Shown: one piece after another, positions 44,621 through 56,638 of the stretch
Numbering within the stretch: position 1 is the first letter of the stretch
How the letters are laid out: every line of letters starts with the position of its first letter
Assembly (NCBI GenBank): GCA_027919835.1
Contig: JANVFP010000015.1
Location: 248,001-312,000, forward strand
DNA length: 64,000 bases
Source: Lentinula raphanica
Taxonomy: Eukaryota; Basidiomycota; Agaricomycetes; Agaricales; Omphalotaceae
Direction of reading: 5' to 3'
Notes under the pieces: generated by a model
What the model saw: the letters and a program-made list of their open reading frames with translations, nothing else
Told to the model about the DNA's origin: nothing
Databases searched by the model: none
Translations under genes and position numbers: made by a program

Positions 44621-45832
44621 ATGCGATGGACCATCAAGATCTGCAATCAATCCCTCGATGGGTATATTCAAAGTAAGCTATCTCGAGTATGGCATTGGTC
44701 CTTGAGGGTCCTTGGCAAGTCATATGCGTCCAATTCGGCCCTCGAATTGTACAAACTTTCTCAATTGACTCCCGATGCTTTCTACAATCTGGTGCGTCAC
44801 TGTATTTTGCCGTGCATATGACCTGCAGATGATAATGTTGTCTCTCCAATCTTTCTTGAAACTTTATCCCTTCGAGTTTGTTTTACGTCCCCAGCTTCAA
44901 TCATCGATTCAGGTTAGGCATCATGATGTACAAAATCAGAGGGAGGCGTCAACCTTGATCATTCAGAAAGCTCTACGGCTTTCTAATGCCCTGTATTACC
45001 CTGGCTTGCCGCGGATTAATGGGACATCAAATTGGCCATACTCGCGACATTTCTCCTTCCAAGCTTCAGCTTCAGGTTCCAAGTTCCAACTGCTACACTG
45101 GGCCGAATTCTCATACTTTAATGAAATTTTGTCGAGCCTCACAACGGGTTCCTTGACCCCCACTGTAGTCTACACATGTCCGAGACGTCAGTGATCCGAT
45201 TTGATAGACAATAATTGTGCTCTGAAGCAGGAATGCAGCAGCAGCAGCAGCATGGCCATCGCGGCGGTTCACCTACTGTACTAGGTCTCAGTATATTGAT
45301 CCATATGATGTTCCATATGGATATGCAAGCTACCGAGTTGAGCAATCGACAGCCCGCGACAGACATGCTTGGACGTTTGCGAGGTCCATAGTTGTATTGC
45401 TGAAAATTTCTTGCATGCATACCTAGTACTACCAGGACCGGAACAACTGGAGAGGAAATTAGTACAATTGAGGAGCTCTTTTCGGTCTTAATCATACTCC
45501 GTCTGTGTGCTCTCGTAGCTCACATTCTTTGAACCATGAGGGCATCTTCTGAATGCCGGTATGCGACACCCGAACTTGAAGGTGTTCAATTGACCGGTCA
45601 AGAAGGGTGTTTTTTCGCCTTACTACTTGGTTGGCAAAAGCCTATTGATCATAGTTCGATGCTTGCAACTAGTAATCTCAGTGGTTGGATGGATTTTATC
45701 CTTCATGCTACAATCTCCTGTTTTCAATATCGATCCGAAGTACCTTGGGCCGTGTACTATCTTGTATTTTGCCAAATATTGTCGATAATTGCTGAAAGGC
45801 TACGACGCACGTCTTCGAAGTTGACTGAGTGA
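44621..45832 (+). CDS. uncharacterised protein, multi-exon
   Basis: No family recognised. A continuous model is possible: an exon from ATG 44621 (MRWTIKICNQSLDGYIQS) to 44790, a long exon from about 44829 to 45187 (MIMLSLQSFLKLYPFEFVLR, ALRLSNALYYPGLPRING), a third to about 45379 with a Gln run (MQQQQHGHRGG) and an apolar Met-rich stretch (LGLSILIHMMFHMDMQ), then a short exon (VLPGPEQLERKLVQLRSSF) joined near 45485-45541 to the last open stretch (ATPELEGVQLTGQEGCFFAL) ending at 45832. The last join has a weak donor, so the gene may instead stop at 45491, with 45536-45832 separate. Intron phases agree throughout, which argues for real coding sequence. Confidence 0.42.
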
Positions 45833-46088
45833 GAAATCTAGGCAAGTCTAGGCGCCCTTGGCACGTGCCAAAAATGGCGTTCCCAAAAATTCTTCGACTC
45901 GGACATCGACACTGACAGAGGCCAGCGTGTTATGTGCCGGCGTCATCTTCATACTGCCAATTCTCCACCGTGTCGTGGATTGTGAGTGTCAAATCTATCT
46001 TGTTCGTCGGGATATTCGTTATTCATTGCGTTCATTGTCAACTATCAGGTCGTTGGCATTCCTCTAACAGCAGTCATCCTGGCTGTCC

Positions 46089-48557
46089 ATGCTCAGGAGA
46101 GTTGGTCTCGCTCACAGGCAGCACTCGGAGCAGGCCACATTTGGCTTATCTATTTGGAATATTTCTCGGCCTCAATTCTTCCCTCGTCGTCCTTCTATCT
46201 CTGTAAGATGCTTGCCTTCGGCTGCTCTAGCTACTCGGTCCACTGCTATCCGCTCTTCCTCGCCCGGTATCCAGATATCCGGCCCTCTCTCTTCTGTTGC
46301 AATCAATCAGCCGCGGAATGCTCCCAGACAGGCTCCCTGGCCTGCAAAGTACTCCCAAATTCCTCCTCCAGTCCACATTCTGTCCGCAATATTGGCCAAA
46401 AGGTTGTCCGAAGACGATCTCCGGAAAGAAATAATAGCCCATCCTTCTCTTGCCGAACATCTTTTCGACACTACCAAGGGGCGCAAATTTGCGGAGATGC
46501 TGGCCCTTACGTCGGACTTTCATCTCGCCGCAGAAGTTCTCCAACTATCTCATGTCCTCGGCGGTTCCTTGAAACAGAACGCGTACGAATGTACTGTTTA
46601 TCGCCTTGCAACCAAATCGCAATGGTCCGCAATTTTGGAGGTCGTTGCTCTAGGGATACGTCATACCAGAAGGACAACTTCCCGACTATTGAATTGGCGC
46701 ATTCGTGCTTTAGTAGAAACAGGTCAGCATGCCTTTCTTCGAAGCATCTTAGAAGAATTCGAAAAATTTCGAGTAAAGCCCACTCGTCGTACCTTTCACC
46801 TTCTCATCTCAGGTCACATTCGAAATCGAGACCTACTCGGAGCTCGAAAATTACTTCGCTTAATGGCTCAGATTGGTCTTCCTCCGGACACTTCCACGCA
46901 TGCTATTATTGCAACCCACTATCGAAATTTGGGACCAAATGCGCAGGTACAGGATCAGGCACTTCAGTCTTTGATGTTGTTGGATCCCGATGTAGCAGTC
47001 ACGGTCCTAAATCGCTTGATTCAACTTCGCCTCGATGCCCACGATCCTGCGGCCACCGTTCAAATGTTATCTGTTTTCGATCCCAAGCAAGTCGCTTCTA
47101 TTATGAGAGTCGTATCTGGGGTCGTTTCCACCCCGGACGGCGGAAACCCCTATGCAGAGCCGTTGGAGGAAATATATCGAGAGTATCACCTCTCTGCCAA
47201 CGCTGACACCTTCGCCATTTTCATACATTACATGGCATCTCGGCGGGATCTTACCAGTGCCCTCGTTATTCTTGAGGGCTCGGTGTCCGCGAACATTCCA
47301 CCCACCCCAGAAATTTTCACGGCTCTCATTCACGTCTATTTTGCTACGGGAAATAGTGAAGTTGCCTTTCGAACCGCACTCGACATGTGCGAAAGACGAC
47401 CTCGTGGAGCCTTTGACTCTCTGCTGCGTCAGGGTCTCTATAATCCTATGGTCCCTTTACCATTCATGGACACAGGCGTTAAGCCCACTCCACGTATCTT
47501 CAACGCCTTACTCAAAGGCGGTTTGGCCAACCATGGATTTGCCTGCGTCCGGGATCTTTTAACAATAATGCAAGCTAACAACATCCGCCCCAATGAGACT
47601 ACAGTCGAGTTGTTGATAGCCTCTACCGGCACTTCTCAAAATATTCGTCCTCGGACGTTACTTCGACTGTTGAACATTCCAGGCTTACAGCCCACACTCA
47701 GACATCTCCACGTCCTTCTCAGCCGTATCATCCGACATGAGAGATATCTGACGTTTGGAGCTGGTTGGAATGCTACCGCAACCGCGTTCTCACGTACCCG
47801 TCGAGCCAAGCCCCAAATACAATCTAGAAGGCTATCTACCGAGATGTTTGATCCTATAGGTGGGATTTCCCTTGCAGACGTAGATCGCCGTGCTGCTCAG
47901 CCTCTGCTCGATCGCCTTACAGCTCAAAAGATAAATGTCGATGCAGTGCTCGGTGGTCTACGCCTCAGGCGTGAAGCGGCTGTGAATGTGGACATGGATG
48001 CCGCACAGGATGTTTTTGACCTTCTCCTTTCCCGTGGGATTCAACCAAACGAATATCACTTCAGCGCTCTCATGGAGGGATATACCCGTAAAGGTGACCT
48101 GCCGGCAGCTCTAGATGTTCTCAAGGCTTCGACGCGGGTGGGTATTAAACCCAACTGTATCATGTATACTATCTTGATGGTCGGTTATGCCCGTCAAGGC
48201 CAACCAGACCAGGCGGTCGCAACGTTCAAACAAATGGTTGAGGCGAATATCCAACCAGACGTTGCATCGATTGATGCAGTCGTTGGTGCATTCTTTGCAG
48301 TAGGAGCATACTCAATGGCTCGAAGAACACTAATAACGCTCTGGTCTTATGTGGAACCTTTCCCGCGCGATGAGTTGCAATCCGCTCGCTTGAAACGATT
48401 GGCCACACGATTTAGACTCTTGCATCAAGACCGGGGCAATGGCAATCCAAAGATAACGAAGGTGGAATGGAAGAGATTATACAGGCAGCTGCGGCAGCTT
48501 ATAGTAGTGTGGAACTCATCTAATCTGCGAAGTTCTTCGATACAAGATTCTCTGTAG
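46089..48557 (+). CDS. mitochondrial pentatricopeptide repeat (PPR) protein
   Basis: Intron-free, 822 residues from ATG 46089. The N-terminus is Arg/Ser-rich and lacks acids, consistent with mitochondrial import. PPR-type helical repeats are visible: FRVKPTRRTFHLLISGHIRN, LPPDTSTHAIIATHYRN, TGVKPTPRIFNALLKGG, NIRPNETTVELLIAS, GIQPNEYHFSALMEGYTRKG, VGIKPNCIMYTILMVGYARQ and NIQPDVASIDAVVGAFFAVG. PPR proteins bind organellar RNA in a base-specific manner and act in processing, stability or translation of mitochondrial transcripts. The long frame in another phase (45986-47206) is overlap of the same DNA and not a gene. Confidence 0.88.
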   Translation: MLRRVGLAHRQHSEQATFGLSIWNISRPQFFPRRPSISVRCLPSAALATRSTAIRSSSPGIQISGPLSSVAINQPRNAPRQAPWPAKYSQIPPPVHILSAILAKRLSEDDLRKEIIAHPSLAEHLFDTTKGRKFAEMLALTSDFHLAAEVLQLSHVLGGSLKQNAYECTVYRLATKSQWSAILEVVALGIRHTRRTTSRLLNWRIRALVETGQHAFLRSILEEFEKFRVKPTRRTFHLLISGHIRNRDLLGARKLLRLMAQIGLPPDTSTHAIIATHYRNLGPNAQVQDQALQSLMLLDPDVAVTVLNRLIQLRLDAHDPAATVQMLSVFDPKQVASIMRVVSGVVSTPDGGNPYAEPLEEIYREYHLSANADTFAIFIHYMASRRDLTSALVILEGSVSANIPPTPEIFTALIHVYFATGNSEVAFRTALDMCERRPRGAFDSLLRQGLYNPMVPLPFMDTGVKPTPRIFNALLKGGLANHGFACVRDLLTIMQANNIRPNETTVELLIASTGTSQNIRPRTLLRLLNIPGLQPTLRHLHVLLSRIIRHERYLTFGAGWNATATAFSRTRRAKPQIQSRRLSTEMFDPIGGISLADVDRRAAQPLLDRLTAQKINVDAVLGGLRLRREAAVNVDMDAAQDVFDLLLSRGIQPNEYHFSALMEGYTRKGDLPAALDVLKASTRVGIKPNCIMYTILMVGYARQGQPDQAVATFKQMVEANIQPDVASIDAVVGAFFAVGAYSMARRTLITLWSYVEPFPRDELQSARLKRLATRFRLLHQDRGNGNPKITKVEWKRLYRQLRQLIVVWNSSNLRSSSIQDSL

Positions 48558-48695
48558 TAATAGATAAAAAATAATACATGCGCTGATAGCTGCTTAAGCA
48601 TAAAGTAATACAAGTGTGTGATAGAAAAAAACTATGCAAGACTTTGAGGCATATGTAGATAATACTAGGGGCATTCGAGCGTGGTCAGAAGTGAA

Positions 48696-50378
48696 CTAAA
48701 GGGTAGCATATTTTGCATCCAGTAGACGAAGAGCCTCTCGGACTCCTGCGGCTTGAACCTGACGTAGTCTTTCCTGTCCACGCTGCATGAGAATTTCTTG
48801 TGGCACAAGACGGGGTGGTGAGGATCTGGCTTTCTCTTGTTCGCGGAAAAGCGCGTGGGGGTCAGTGAGAACAACCGCTTCAGAATCACCGTTTTTCTCA
48901 TGTGTCGTGTTCACAGAGAGGTCTGGAGAAGCTATACGCTCGGGAGTGATGCTGCCCGGAGCGGGAGATATGACAACTCGTGGGCCTGTGCACTTTGACC
49001 TTCGAGCGACGACATCCGCCAAAAGCGCCAAATCCGAGAAAGCGATATTGGGATGGGATTTGAGTTGTTTCCACGCATCATTAGTCGGGATGCTTTCGCC
49101 TTCTGGCTGCAGAGAGATTGACTCATGGGAGCTTCCGGCAATGATATTCACTTCGGCAGGATTGATACTGAGATTCGAGAGAGAGTTTGAAGCGCCAGAA
49201 GCCTGTGCAGCCACTGACTTGCCTAAAGCGTCACAGAATGCTTTACCAAAGCTGTCATCGGCACAAGCTAGACAGTTGCTTGGGTCACCCGAACATGTGG
49301 GTGCTACAACAGGCCCTGGCTTCACGGGTGCAGGAACTGCAGCTTGACGGCGGCGAAGAGGAACTGCGGGTTGGAAGGCTGGAAGCTCATCCAGAATAGA
49401 GGGGGCCGTTCGAGGGGCGGGGGACCCGATTCTGATTATACCTGGGGTCGGAGTTTCAAAAACTTCGGTTTTGGGTACCATGTCAGTCGAGGACGGGAAT
49501 GCCTCTCGACAGACACACGGTAAATGCTCGCTGCAGAAGCCACAGGACATAAAAACCGAGTGATCAGCATAGCTTTCATACTTATCTGCAGAAGATAAGT
49601 TCAAAAGAGCCGAATGGGAGAGGTGGGGATCCATTGGTATGGGAGAGAATGGTGAGTCTGCTGTATCGTTAGATCCCGGCGACGAGGCCATTGATGGGGG
49701 CGACGCGGAGGAGAACGTCGTCGACATATGAGTCAGGATTGCGTCCTGAACTCCGTCGTTCAACCTTTGCCGCTTCCTTGTCTGCGCAACGAATCCAATG
49801 GAAGAAGCAGGCGAGTCATCGCGCCAACTCCTCTTGTCACTGTTACGGAGTTGTCGCTCTGCATCTTCTAGTTTCTCTTTAAGAGCAGCATTTTCTCGAC
49901 GAAGGACTTCGTTCTCTTCTTTTAGTCGTTTAGCGATGCTCTGAAGAGCAACGTTGCGTTCGATTTCACCCTGCTCGTATGATTGTATACGAGCTTGGAG
50001 TTCTGCAAGTTGAGATTGCTTGCGCTCTCTAAAAGCGCGTTGAGCAGCTCTGAAGTAATGGTTGTGAGTCGGAAGTCGATAATAGAAAGCATTGGCATTA
50101 CCTGTTCTGTACGCGTCGACCTTTACCGTCTGGATCTTCGACCGGTTCAACGACGACTTCTTTCTTAGGTTTTCGACTAATCAATCAAGCATAAGTTGTA
50201 TGCAGCTTCGATATTAAGCAGTAGATCTTTACCCGGGCTTTGGCTTTGGTTGTATGACCCATTCTTTCGAAGCTGGGTAGGAGGATCGTTAGCTAGTTCT
50301 GCGGTAGTACGATGAGCTGATGTGGTACGAACCTGTTGCCCATAGGGTACTCGATGAGGATACAGCAGTGGCAGCCAT
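48696..50378 (-). CDS. hapX: HapX-type bZIP iron regulator
   Basis: Exons (minus) 50378-50333, 50272-50233, 50176-50102 and 50049-48696, about 504 residues. The N-terminal SKEWVIQPKPKPGRKPKKE is the Hap4-like motif that binds the CCAAT-binding complex. The bZIP follows: QNRAAQRAFRERKQSQLAEL with coiled coil QARIQSYEQGEIERNVALQ. Downstream are two Cys-rich clusters, CGFCSEHLPCVC and CSGDPSNCLACADDSFGKAF followed by CDALG, matching the iron-sensing Cys-rich regions of HapX. HapX represses iron-consuming pathways during starvation and, with iron-sulfur sensing through the Cys regions, activates iron storage when iron is high. All three diagnostic elements in one chain make this call strong. Confidence 0.92.
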
Positions 50379-50977
50379 GTTAAACCGAAGGAATGAACCG
50401 GAAAGAAGGAGTTTATATAGGTCGAGATTTTGGGAGGAAAGAAAGACGTTGTCAGATAAGATAAGCTTATATAAGCACCCGGAAACTCGCGGCCCTCGGA
50501 ACCGTATTGAACAAACTTCCGAAAAAGGCAAAAGCAACGCTAATCCTATTTTCTGTTTTGGGATGGTCTTTCACCTCGAGCCATAGGGCTCACAAGTGGA
50601 GTGTGTCCAAAGTATCCCATAAAAGCACTTTCTCAACTTTCTTTCTCGCTCTATATTGCTTCCACATGTACCCCTCATACATTCTCTTGTTCCGCGGAGA
50701 ACTCTTCGTCAATCAGACTCTAGAAAGAGAGATGGTACCTTGGGATTTAATGCCTCAATGACTCTCTTCCTGAGTCTCTTCTGCCTTTCCTGTATACATT
50801 GTCCTGTGACAGAAGTGTTCCTACCTTCATTCCTCTTCGCAATCCATCATAAATGGTAACTTTTAAACGTGTTGATTTCCACGTTCAGTGAGAGAAACCT
50901 TCATATCCCGTGGCTACAACTTCAGAACAAATTGGCAAATGCGAGATATCGACCATAAGCAATAGCAGTAGATGCAT
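50379..50977. other. intergenic upstream of hapX
   Basis: Lies between the hapX start (minus) and the eIF3b stop (minus). It should contain the hapX promoter. No GATA cluster or TATA box stands out and no gene is supported. Confidence 0.4.
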
Positions 50978-53621
50978 TCAATCGTCAACTTCCTCTTCAA
51001 TCTGTTCAACGATTTCTTCCACCCAGACTTCAATTTCCTCCTTATCCTCCTCGGACTGCTTCTCTTTCGCATGGTCGTGGCTTTTATCCGCAATCATTTC
51101 CTTTTTGCATCGAGCACGCCATGCGTTCCATTCGTCGACAAGACGTCTGCGGAGAGCAAGTAATTCAGTGTTAACGTTCTCACTTTCTCGTTGGTCCTCT
51201 TCCTCAAACACCCGACTGAATTCTTTCAGGTTCTTCCGTATTTGTTTCTGTTGCTCTTTCGAAAGTAACGTGCGGGGGCGTGGCCTCCAGAGGAACTGCT
51301 TGAACCTATCCTGTATCTGCTTCAAGAGCTCTTGTCCGCGGAAATCCCAAATGGCGTAGCCGTTCTCTAACTGTCAAGGGAGATTAAAATGAGAATTGCT
51401 TATTGAAAAACATGTTCAACCATCAATTCTTACTGTGTGAGTCCATGCGCTAGCGCTAGTGGCCAAGTAACGACCGCTGGGATCCCATTCGACGTCGGTC
51501 ACGCCGTAATGGTCAGCAAGGCCAAGACTTTGAATGCTACTTCCCCAGTCTTCTTTAACCGCCTGCCCGTCCCGGCGGTCTTCGAGCGTGAAATCTAAAT
51601 CCCAGAATTCAAGTTCTGACTTCGTTGAAGAACCCACGGTGGCAAGAACAACGAAACGGCCCCGAGGGCTCCACCGTATAGCATTGCTTGTACGATTTGG
51701 CAACGTTTCTAAGATCAGTTTAAGCAAACATACGTCAAGTCTTGGAAGAAGTGAACAACACACTTAGAAGCTTGAAGTCGTTCTTGACACGGTCTAACTG
51801 ATAGAAGCTCACGTCTGTTTTGATTGTTATGCCAGGACCAGGATTTCCGAGGTTCGGGTCATTGGTTGAAACGATGGCAAATCTTTCGCCTTTGGGTTCC
51901 CATGAAAAATCGGTGACTGTGTCTGTGAATAATAATTGTCACAATCTCAATCAAAGACGAAAATAAGGTCGGACGGACCTTTGAGCTCAACAACTTCTAC
52001 AGGGAAATCTTTTTCGCGAACTCGGAAGATTTCCAGGTTGCAGAAGATGGATTTTTTTGTCTTCGTGTGTCTATCGACTTTCACGCACAAGAAGTCCCCT
52101 TGGTTCTGCCAGTGGAGCTTGCACTGTGCGAAGAACATGAGATTAGAGTGGTTGGATACCAGTTAAAAAATAGCACTCGCCTCCGAAACATTGAAAAGGT
52201 TCTTTTGGCGTAAAATGGTCCGAGATGGGAAGCTGAGTAGAGTGACGCGTGCAGGTTGATTTGCTACTTCGGGAGTCCAATATGCTATCATATTTTCAGG
52301 GGCCTTCTTGGCACCTTTGGCTCCCACAGATGCCACTTTTTCAGCCTCGTCACGATCGTTGTCGCCGAGAGGACACCATTCAAAGTCTACCACACCTTCA
52401 ATCTTCAAACTTTTTTTTTCATGGAGGAACATGCTCGGTAACTCGTGCACACTGATCATTTGACCAGGAGTCACTCTTGCAACAAATTTATCGTCTGGAC
52501 TCCACTTCAACGCGGGCCAGGGCATCTGGCGTTTAGGTGCAGCTTCGGCACCTGTGTTGGTAGAGAATGTACGGAGAAGATGTCCTGACTTGATGTCCCA
52601 TACAGCCAAGTTGTTGCCCTCGTCATCCGGGGAGAAATATTGTGGTCCTTGAGGCTTGCCCTCGGGAACGATGATGGGCTCGTTTGACCACGTGACGACA
52701 TAGTTTTCGCAAGGCGAAAAGTCGATGAGCTTGACCAAGGGATGTGCGAATCGTTGTTGATGCTTCCAGGATGGTCCTCCCCATAACCGCACACCTTGTC
52801 TGTGAAGAGTAGCGATGTATGTTCCCTGGGGTGACCATGAAACATACAAAAAGTCTTTCCAGTCCTAATGCGAGTTGAATGACATGAAACAGCGTTGAAG
52901 ATTATGTGTAGCATACCGGTTTGTAAGCCAGCTCGCACTGCGATGGCTTTCCGTGCCAATGTATCTCAACGTCCTCACCGCGGTAGATCACGTACTGATC
53001 GCGGCCTTGAGGGTCAGTCAGCCACGCTCGCAGATGTTCCTGTTAAGAGATGAGTTGAAAATACACGAGATCATAAAGCAACATAGCTACCCTCGGAATG
53101 TACTCTTCTATTTCCGGTTCAACATATGTATCGTCCATGTTTGCATATTTCTCGACATCATCGAAGCGGTTGAGTTTGAACGTGTGCTTTGCATCGAAAG
53201 GATGGTTATTCATTGCCAACAAAGCATTGTTGGCCTCGTTTGCGTTCCGAAAGTCGATGAAAAGATACCTGAATTACAATTAGAACATCATCTAACCTAT
53301 CTAGAGAAAGGCAAACGCACCCTTTACTCTTGCCAGTGGTTTCGTCCCATGGCATGAAGATATCATCTGGTTTAACTGGTACACCTTTTCGAGTGAATTC
53401 TTTGCAAATTTTGGCGAATAGTCGTTCGAGTTTTGAGTTATCGATGATAGGTACACCGTCGACGATGATTGTATTATCGAGACTATCGTCATATTCGACT
53501 TTGTACCTGTGTTTCGATTAGTAAAACGTTGGAAGAGAGTAGATGCAGTATCTCACTTGGCTTCAATGTCCGAGTAATCAATCTCCTCAGCGTTCTCCAC
53601 GTTTTGCGTTAAACCAGGCAT
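50978..53621 (-). CDS. PRT1: translation initiation factor eIF3 subunit b
   Basis: Multi-exon gene from ATG 53621 ([20 protein letters not shown]) to the stop at 50978. The N-terminal RRM reads [20 protein letters not shown] and [23 protein letters not shown]40-like nine-bladed propeller follows: [114 protein letters not shown] and [20 protein letters not shown]. The C-terminal helical tail is acidic ([19 protein letters not shown]) after [19 protein letters not shown]. eIF3b is a core scaffold of eIF3, binding eIF3a, g, i and j. Order and length fit the family. Exon boundaries between 53600 and 52900 are the least certain. Confidence 0.93.
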
Positions 53622-54024
53622 TTTGAATTTTTGAGATCGAGAAATGAAAAGAAAGGTGCACGGGCACAGAATATTGTCCACGTGGCGATCACTGATCCTC
53701 TTGATGCGCTCTAGCAGGCCGAGGCAAGCCGGCGACAGAGGAACGTTCCTTTGCTCTTCGGAGTTTCTTCCTTTCTTCCTTCCTGCTAGTCTAACTCATT
53801 GTCACTCAGACTCGGAAAGCTAGCATCTATTTCGATGGTTATCGATGGTCGTGTTCGCTCAAAATGGTTTCAACTGAGCTTCAAGCGCACAAATGCATCA
53901 CATCAGATTCATACTCTCGAAAGGCCCTCCACGTGCGTCTTTCATCCAAAGCGGATATAAATGGCTCTTGAGAACTGTCAAGTTGCCCCGACCGTTCATA
54001 TCAGTCCATCCATCCACTCACGCC
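53622..54024. promoter_or_regulatory. divergent promoter region, eIF3b and MFS permease
   Basis: 403 bp between two divergent starts. An open frame extends upstream from 54025 to an ATG at 53893, but those residues are not MFS-like and the shorter start is used. No defined operator seen. Confidence 0.4.
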
Positions 54025-56481
54025 ATGGCCACCAACACTCTAAGCTACTCACAGAATCCTCTTCCCAGTGGGTCCCCTCCTGTTGTTTCGGCTGAGAAGC
54101 ATGCTATGAAGGTCAGAGCGGAAGCTCGATCAATGAGCAAGAAAGAAAGATTGTCCAGCACGTTCACAATCGCCGCTGCTGGGCTTGGGCTTATCAGGTT
54201 GCTCAAAGCACCACTATCCATTGAGGTATAGCATTACTGACTGTATTCAACTATGACAGTGACGGCTACCAAAACAACCTTATGACCATGGCCAACGTAC
54301 GTAGGATTTCAATTCATGCACGATTGTAGCTTAATAAGGTTTCGAGGTCCTCAGGTGGTGTTCAAGGACATCTATGGATCAACGTACTCTTCTACTGTCT
54401 CCACTAGAGTCTCCAACGCACTACTTGTTGGTAAGCGTCGGGGACTCGTGTCAGAAATTCAGAATCGCCCTGACTCGCATACACAGGTGCGGTTCTTGGG
54501 CAGGTGTTCGTCGGACTGATATGCGATCGCATCGGCCGCAAGGTTGCTCTTTTTGCTACCACGGCCCTCATTGTGCTCGGCGCAATACTCGCAACTGCTG
54601 CACATGCCTCAACGCCAGCTGGTCTCTTCTGGTTCTTGACGGTGGCTCGGTAAGCATCTCCTTCCGATTGTCGTACTTTGACCTATTGAATAAACGAATA
54701 TCAGAGGCATCACTGGAGTGGTGCGAACTCGTTTTCGTTGACCACCGTTTCTCTTGTGCAGAATTCTGACGACTTGGCCCTCTAGGGTGTAGGCGGGGAA
54801 TACCCTGCAGGATCCACCAGCGCATCCGAGGCTGCTAATGAACGGTCTCCCAAGAATCGGGGGCCAGTTTTTATCATGGTCACGAACTTTGTACTCAGTG
54901 TAAGTATATCGCACTGTCTCTCATGATCTGGAAGTTATAATCGTATACAAACACATCGTAGATTGGTGGCCCTTTAGCTGTTTCGGTGTTTCTCATTGTG
55001 CTATCTGCTGCCGGGCGGAACCATCTTCAAACGGTGTGGAGGGTTTGTTTTGGTATTGGAATCATCCTCCCATTGGGTGCGTCACGCTCTTTGACTCATG
55101 CATCTAACGGTCTGTAATATAGAATCATACTAGGTGTTTTTGTCGTACGAATGAGAATGATGTCGACGATCTTATACAAGAAAGGTCAGGCCTGTAGATT
55201 GGAAACTTGCTGCCGAATCTAATCGAATCATGTGCTTCCAGGAGCTATCAAGCGTGCGTCAGCATTGGACTCGCGTACAGCGTTAGATCTGATGGAGTAT
55301 TTCAGGCAATGTACCTTACGTCCTGGTTGTAAAACGATACTGGAGATCACTTATCGGAACTTGTTTTGCTTGGTCGGTCTTGAACTATCAGACTTCTGAG
55401 CTGCTTCTCTCTAACAAACAATCCCAGGTTCCTATACGATTTTGTGAATATATCTGTGGACAGATTGTCGTAGCCTACCACTAATTCTCATGCAGGTAAC
55501 CTTCCCGAACGGCGTTTTTTCTGCCACCATTATTGCCAGCGTTATCAAGAACAGCGATATTAAGAAGACCGCTGAATGGCAACTCTTGCTTGGAGCAATC
55601 GCCCTCCCTGGAATTTTCATGTGAGTTTGCTTTGATGGATGTCTATGCAACCCATGTGCTGAGGGAATCCGTTCTTAAAGTGGCGCCTGGCTCTGCAATG
55701 TCATCGGTCGCAAAAATACGGTTTGTACCGGGAATCCCTGTTGAGCTTTTTCTGATCCAATTTTTTTTCACTGTCAGTTAATGCTAGGATTCAGTGGATA
55801 CCTTGTATTCGGTGCGTGCCATTCATATTGGCATGAAGGTCGAAAGCCTCACCTTGCTTTCAGGGTTGATCATTGGGTGTGCTTATGACAGGATAACAAA
55901 GATCGTGCCTTTGTTCGTTGTATTGTCAGTGTCGCTGCGGATAGTGATAAATGTACATGGCTGACTGAATGCTTTAGCTATGGCCTTATGCAGTCATCCG
56001 GTAACATGGTCAGTTCTAGTCTCTGAACATTGAAGTACGATAGCAGCTCATATTAATATCATTAGGGTCCAGGAGATATGATGGGTCTCGTAAGCGTTGA
56101 GTAAGCTATTATGTGAATGCTGTTTCCTCGAACTGACACATTGCTTTTAGATCGTACCCAACCGCAATCAGAGGGACCTGCTATGGTATCTCCGCCGCCC
56201 TAGGTAAAGTTGGTGCCGCTGTTGGCACCCAAGCATTCACTCCAATCGAGACCAATCTGGGGAAGAAATGGACGTTCATCGTCGCTGCAATTTGTGGAGT
56301 CGTCGGAATCTTGGTCACCTATTTCTTCATACCAGACATGACTGGTGTTGATTTGGCAGACGAGGATGCTAAATTCATGGAGTATCTTGCTGCCAATGGA
56401 TGGCAAGGCCAGGTGGGAGAGGATGATGATGCAGAGCTGATTGTATCTACTGAGGGAGGCAGCTTGGATGAGAAGAATTAG
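54025..56481 (+). CDS. MFS permease, Git1/phosphate-transporter type
   Basis: Multi-exon gene from ATG 54025 (MATNTLSYSQNPLPSGSPP). Assembled blocks: SDGYQNNLMTMAN, VVFKDIYGSTYSSTVSTRVS, NALLVGAVLGQVFVGLICDR, IGRKVALFATTALIVLGAIL (the MFS motif A GLICDRIGRK), GVGVGGEYPAGSTSASEAAN, VTNFVLSIGGPLAVSVFL, FAWFLYDFVTFPNGVFSAT, YPTAIRGTCYGISAALGKVG and a C-terminal TFIVAAICGVVGILVTYFFI. The GEYP and FDxVTFPNG blocks place it with proton-coupled phosphate and glycerophosphoinositol (Git1) permeases of the plasma membrane. The tail is acidic. Which of phosphate, glycerophosphoinositol or glycerophosphocholine is carried cannot be decided here. At least ten small introns; exact joins not all verified. 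Confidence 0.82.
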
Positions 56482-56638
56482 CGGATCTGTAATGTCATGA
56501 GGGGTATTTGTATTCGATTTACTTTTTAGGAATGATAACGCTTGCTTTGACCTTCATGCGATGGCGCAACCAATAATCACGTGACTTACTCTAAGGGAAC
56601 TTGATCTTCAGTTTGTACTTCTTTGGATCGGTCATTTC

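Noticed and set aside
45858..46206. short plus-strand frames before the PPR gene
   Set aside because: No domain or intron link; best read as leader sequence of the PPR transcript.
45986..47206. 406-codon plus-strand open frame overlapping the PPR gene
   Set aside because: It overlaps the PPR gene in another phase, is Ser/Arg-rich with no domain, and the PPR frame shows clear repeats through the same DNA.
53893..54024. longer start for the MFS permease at 53893
   Set aside because: The added residues are not similar to the family N-terminus and the ATG at 54025 has the better context for this protein type.
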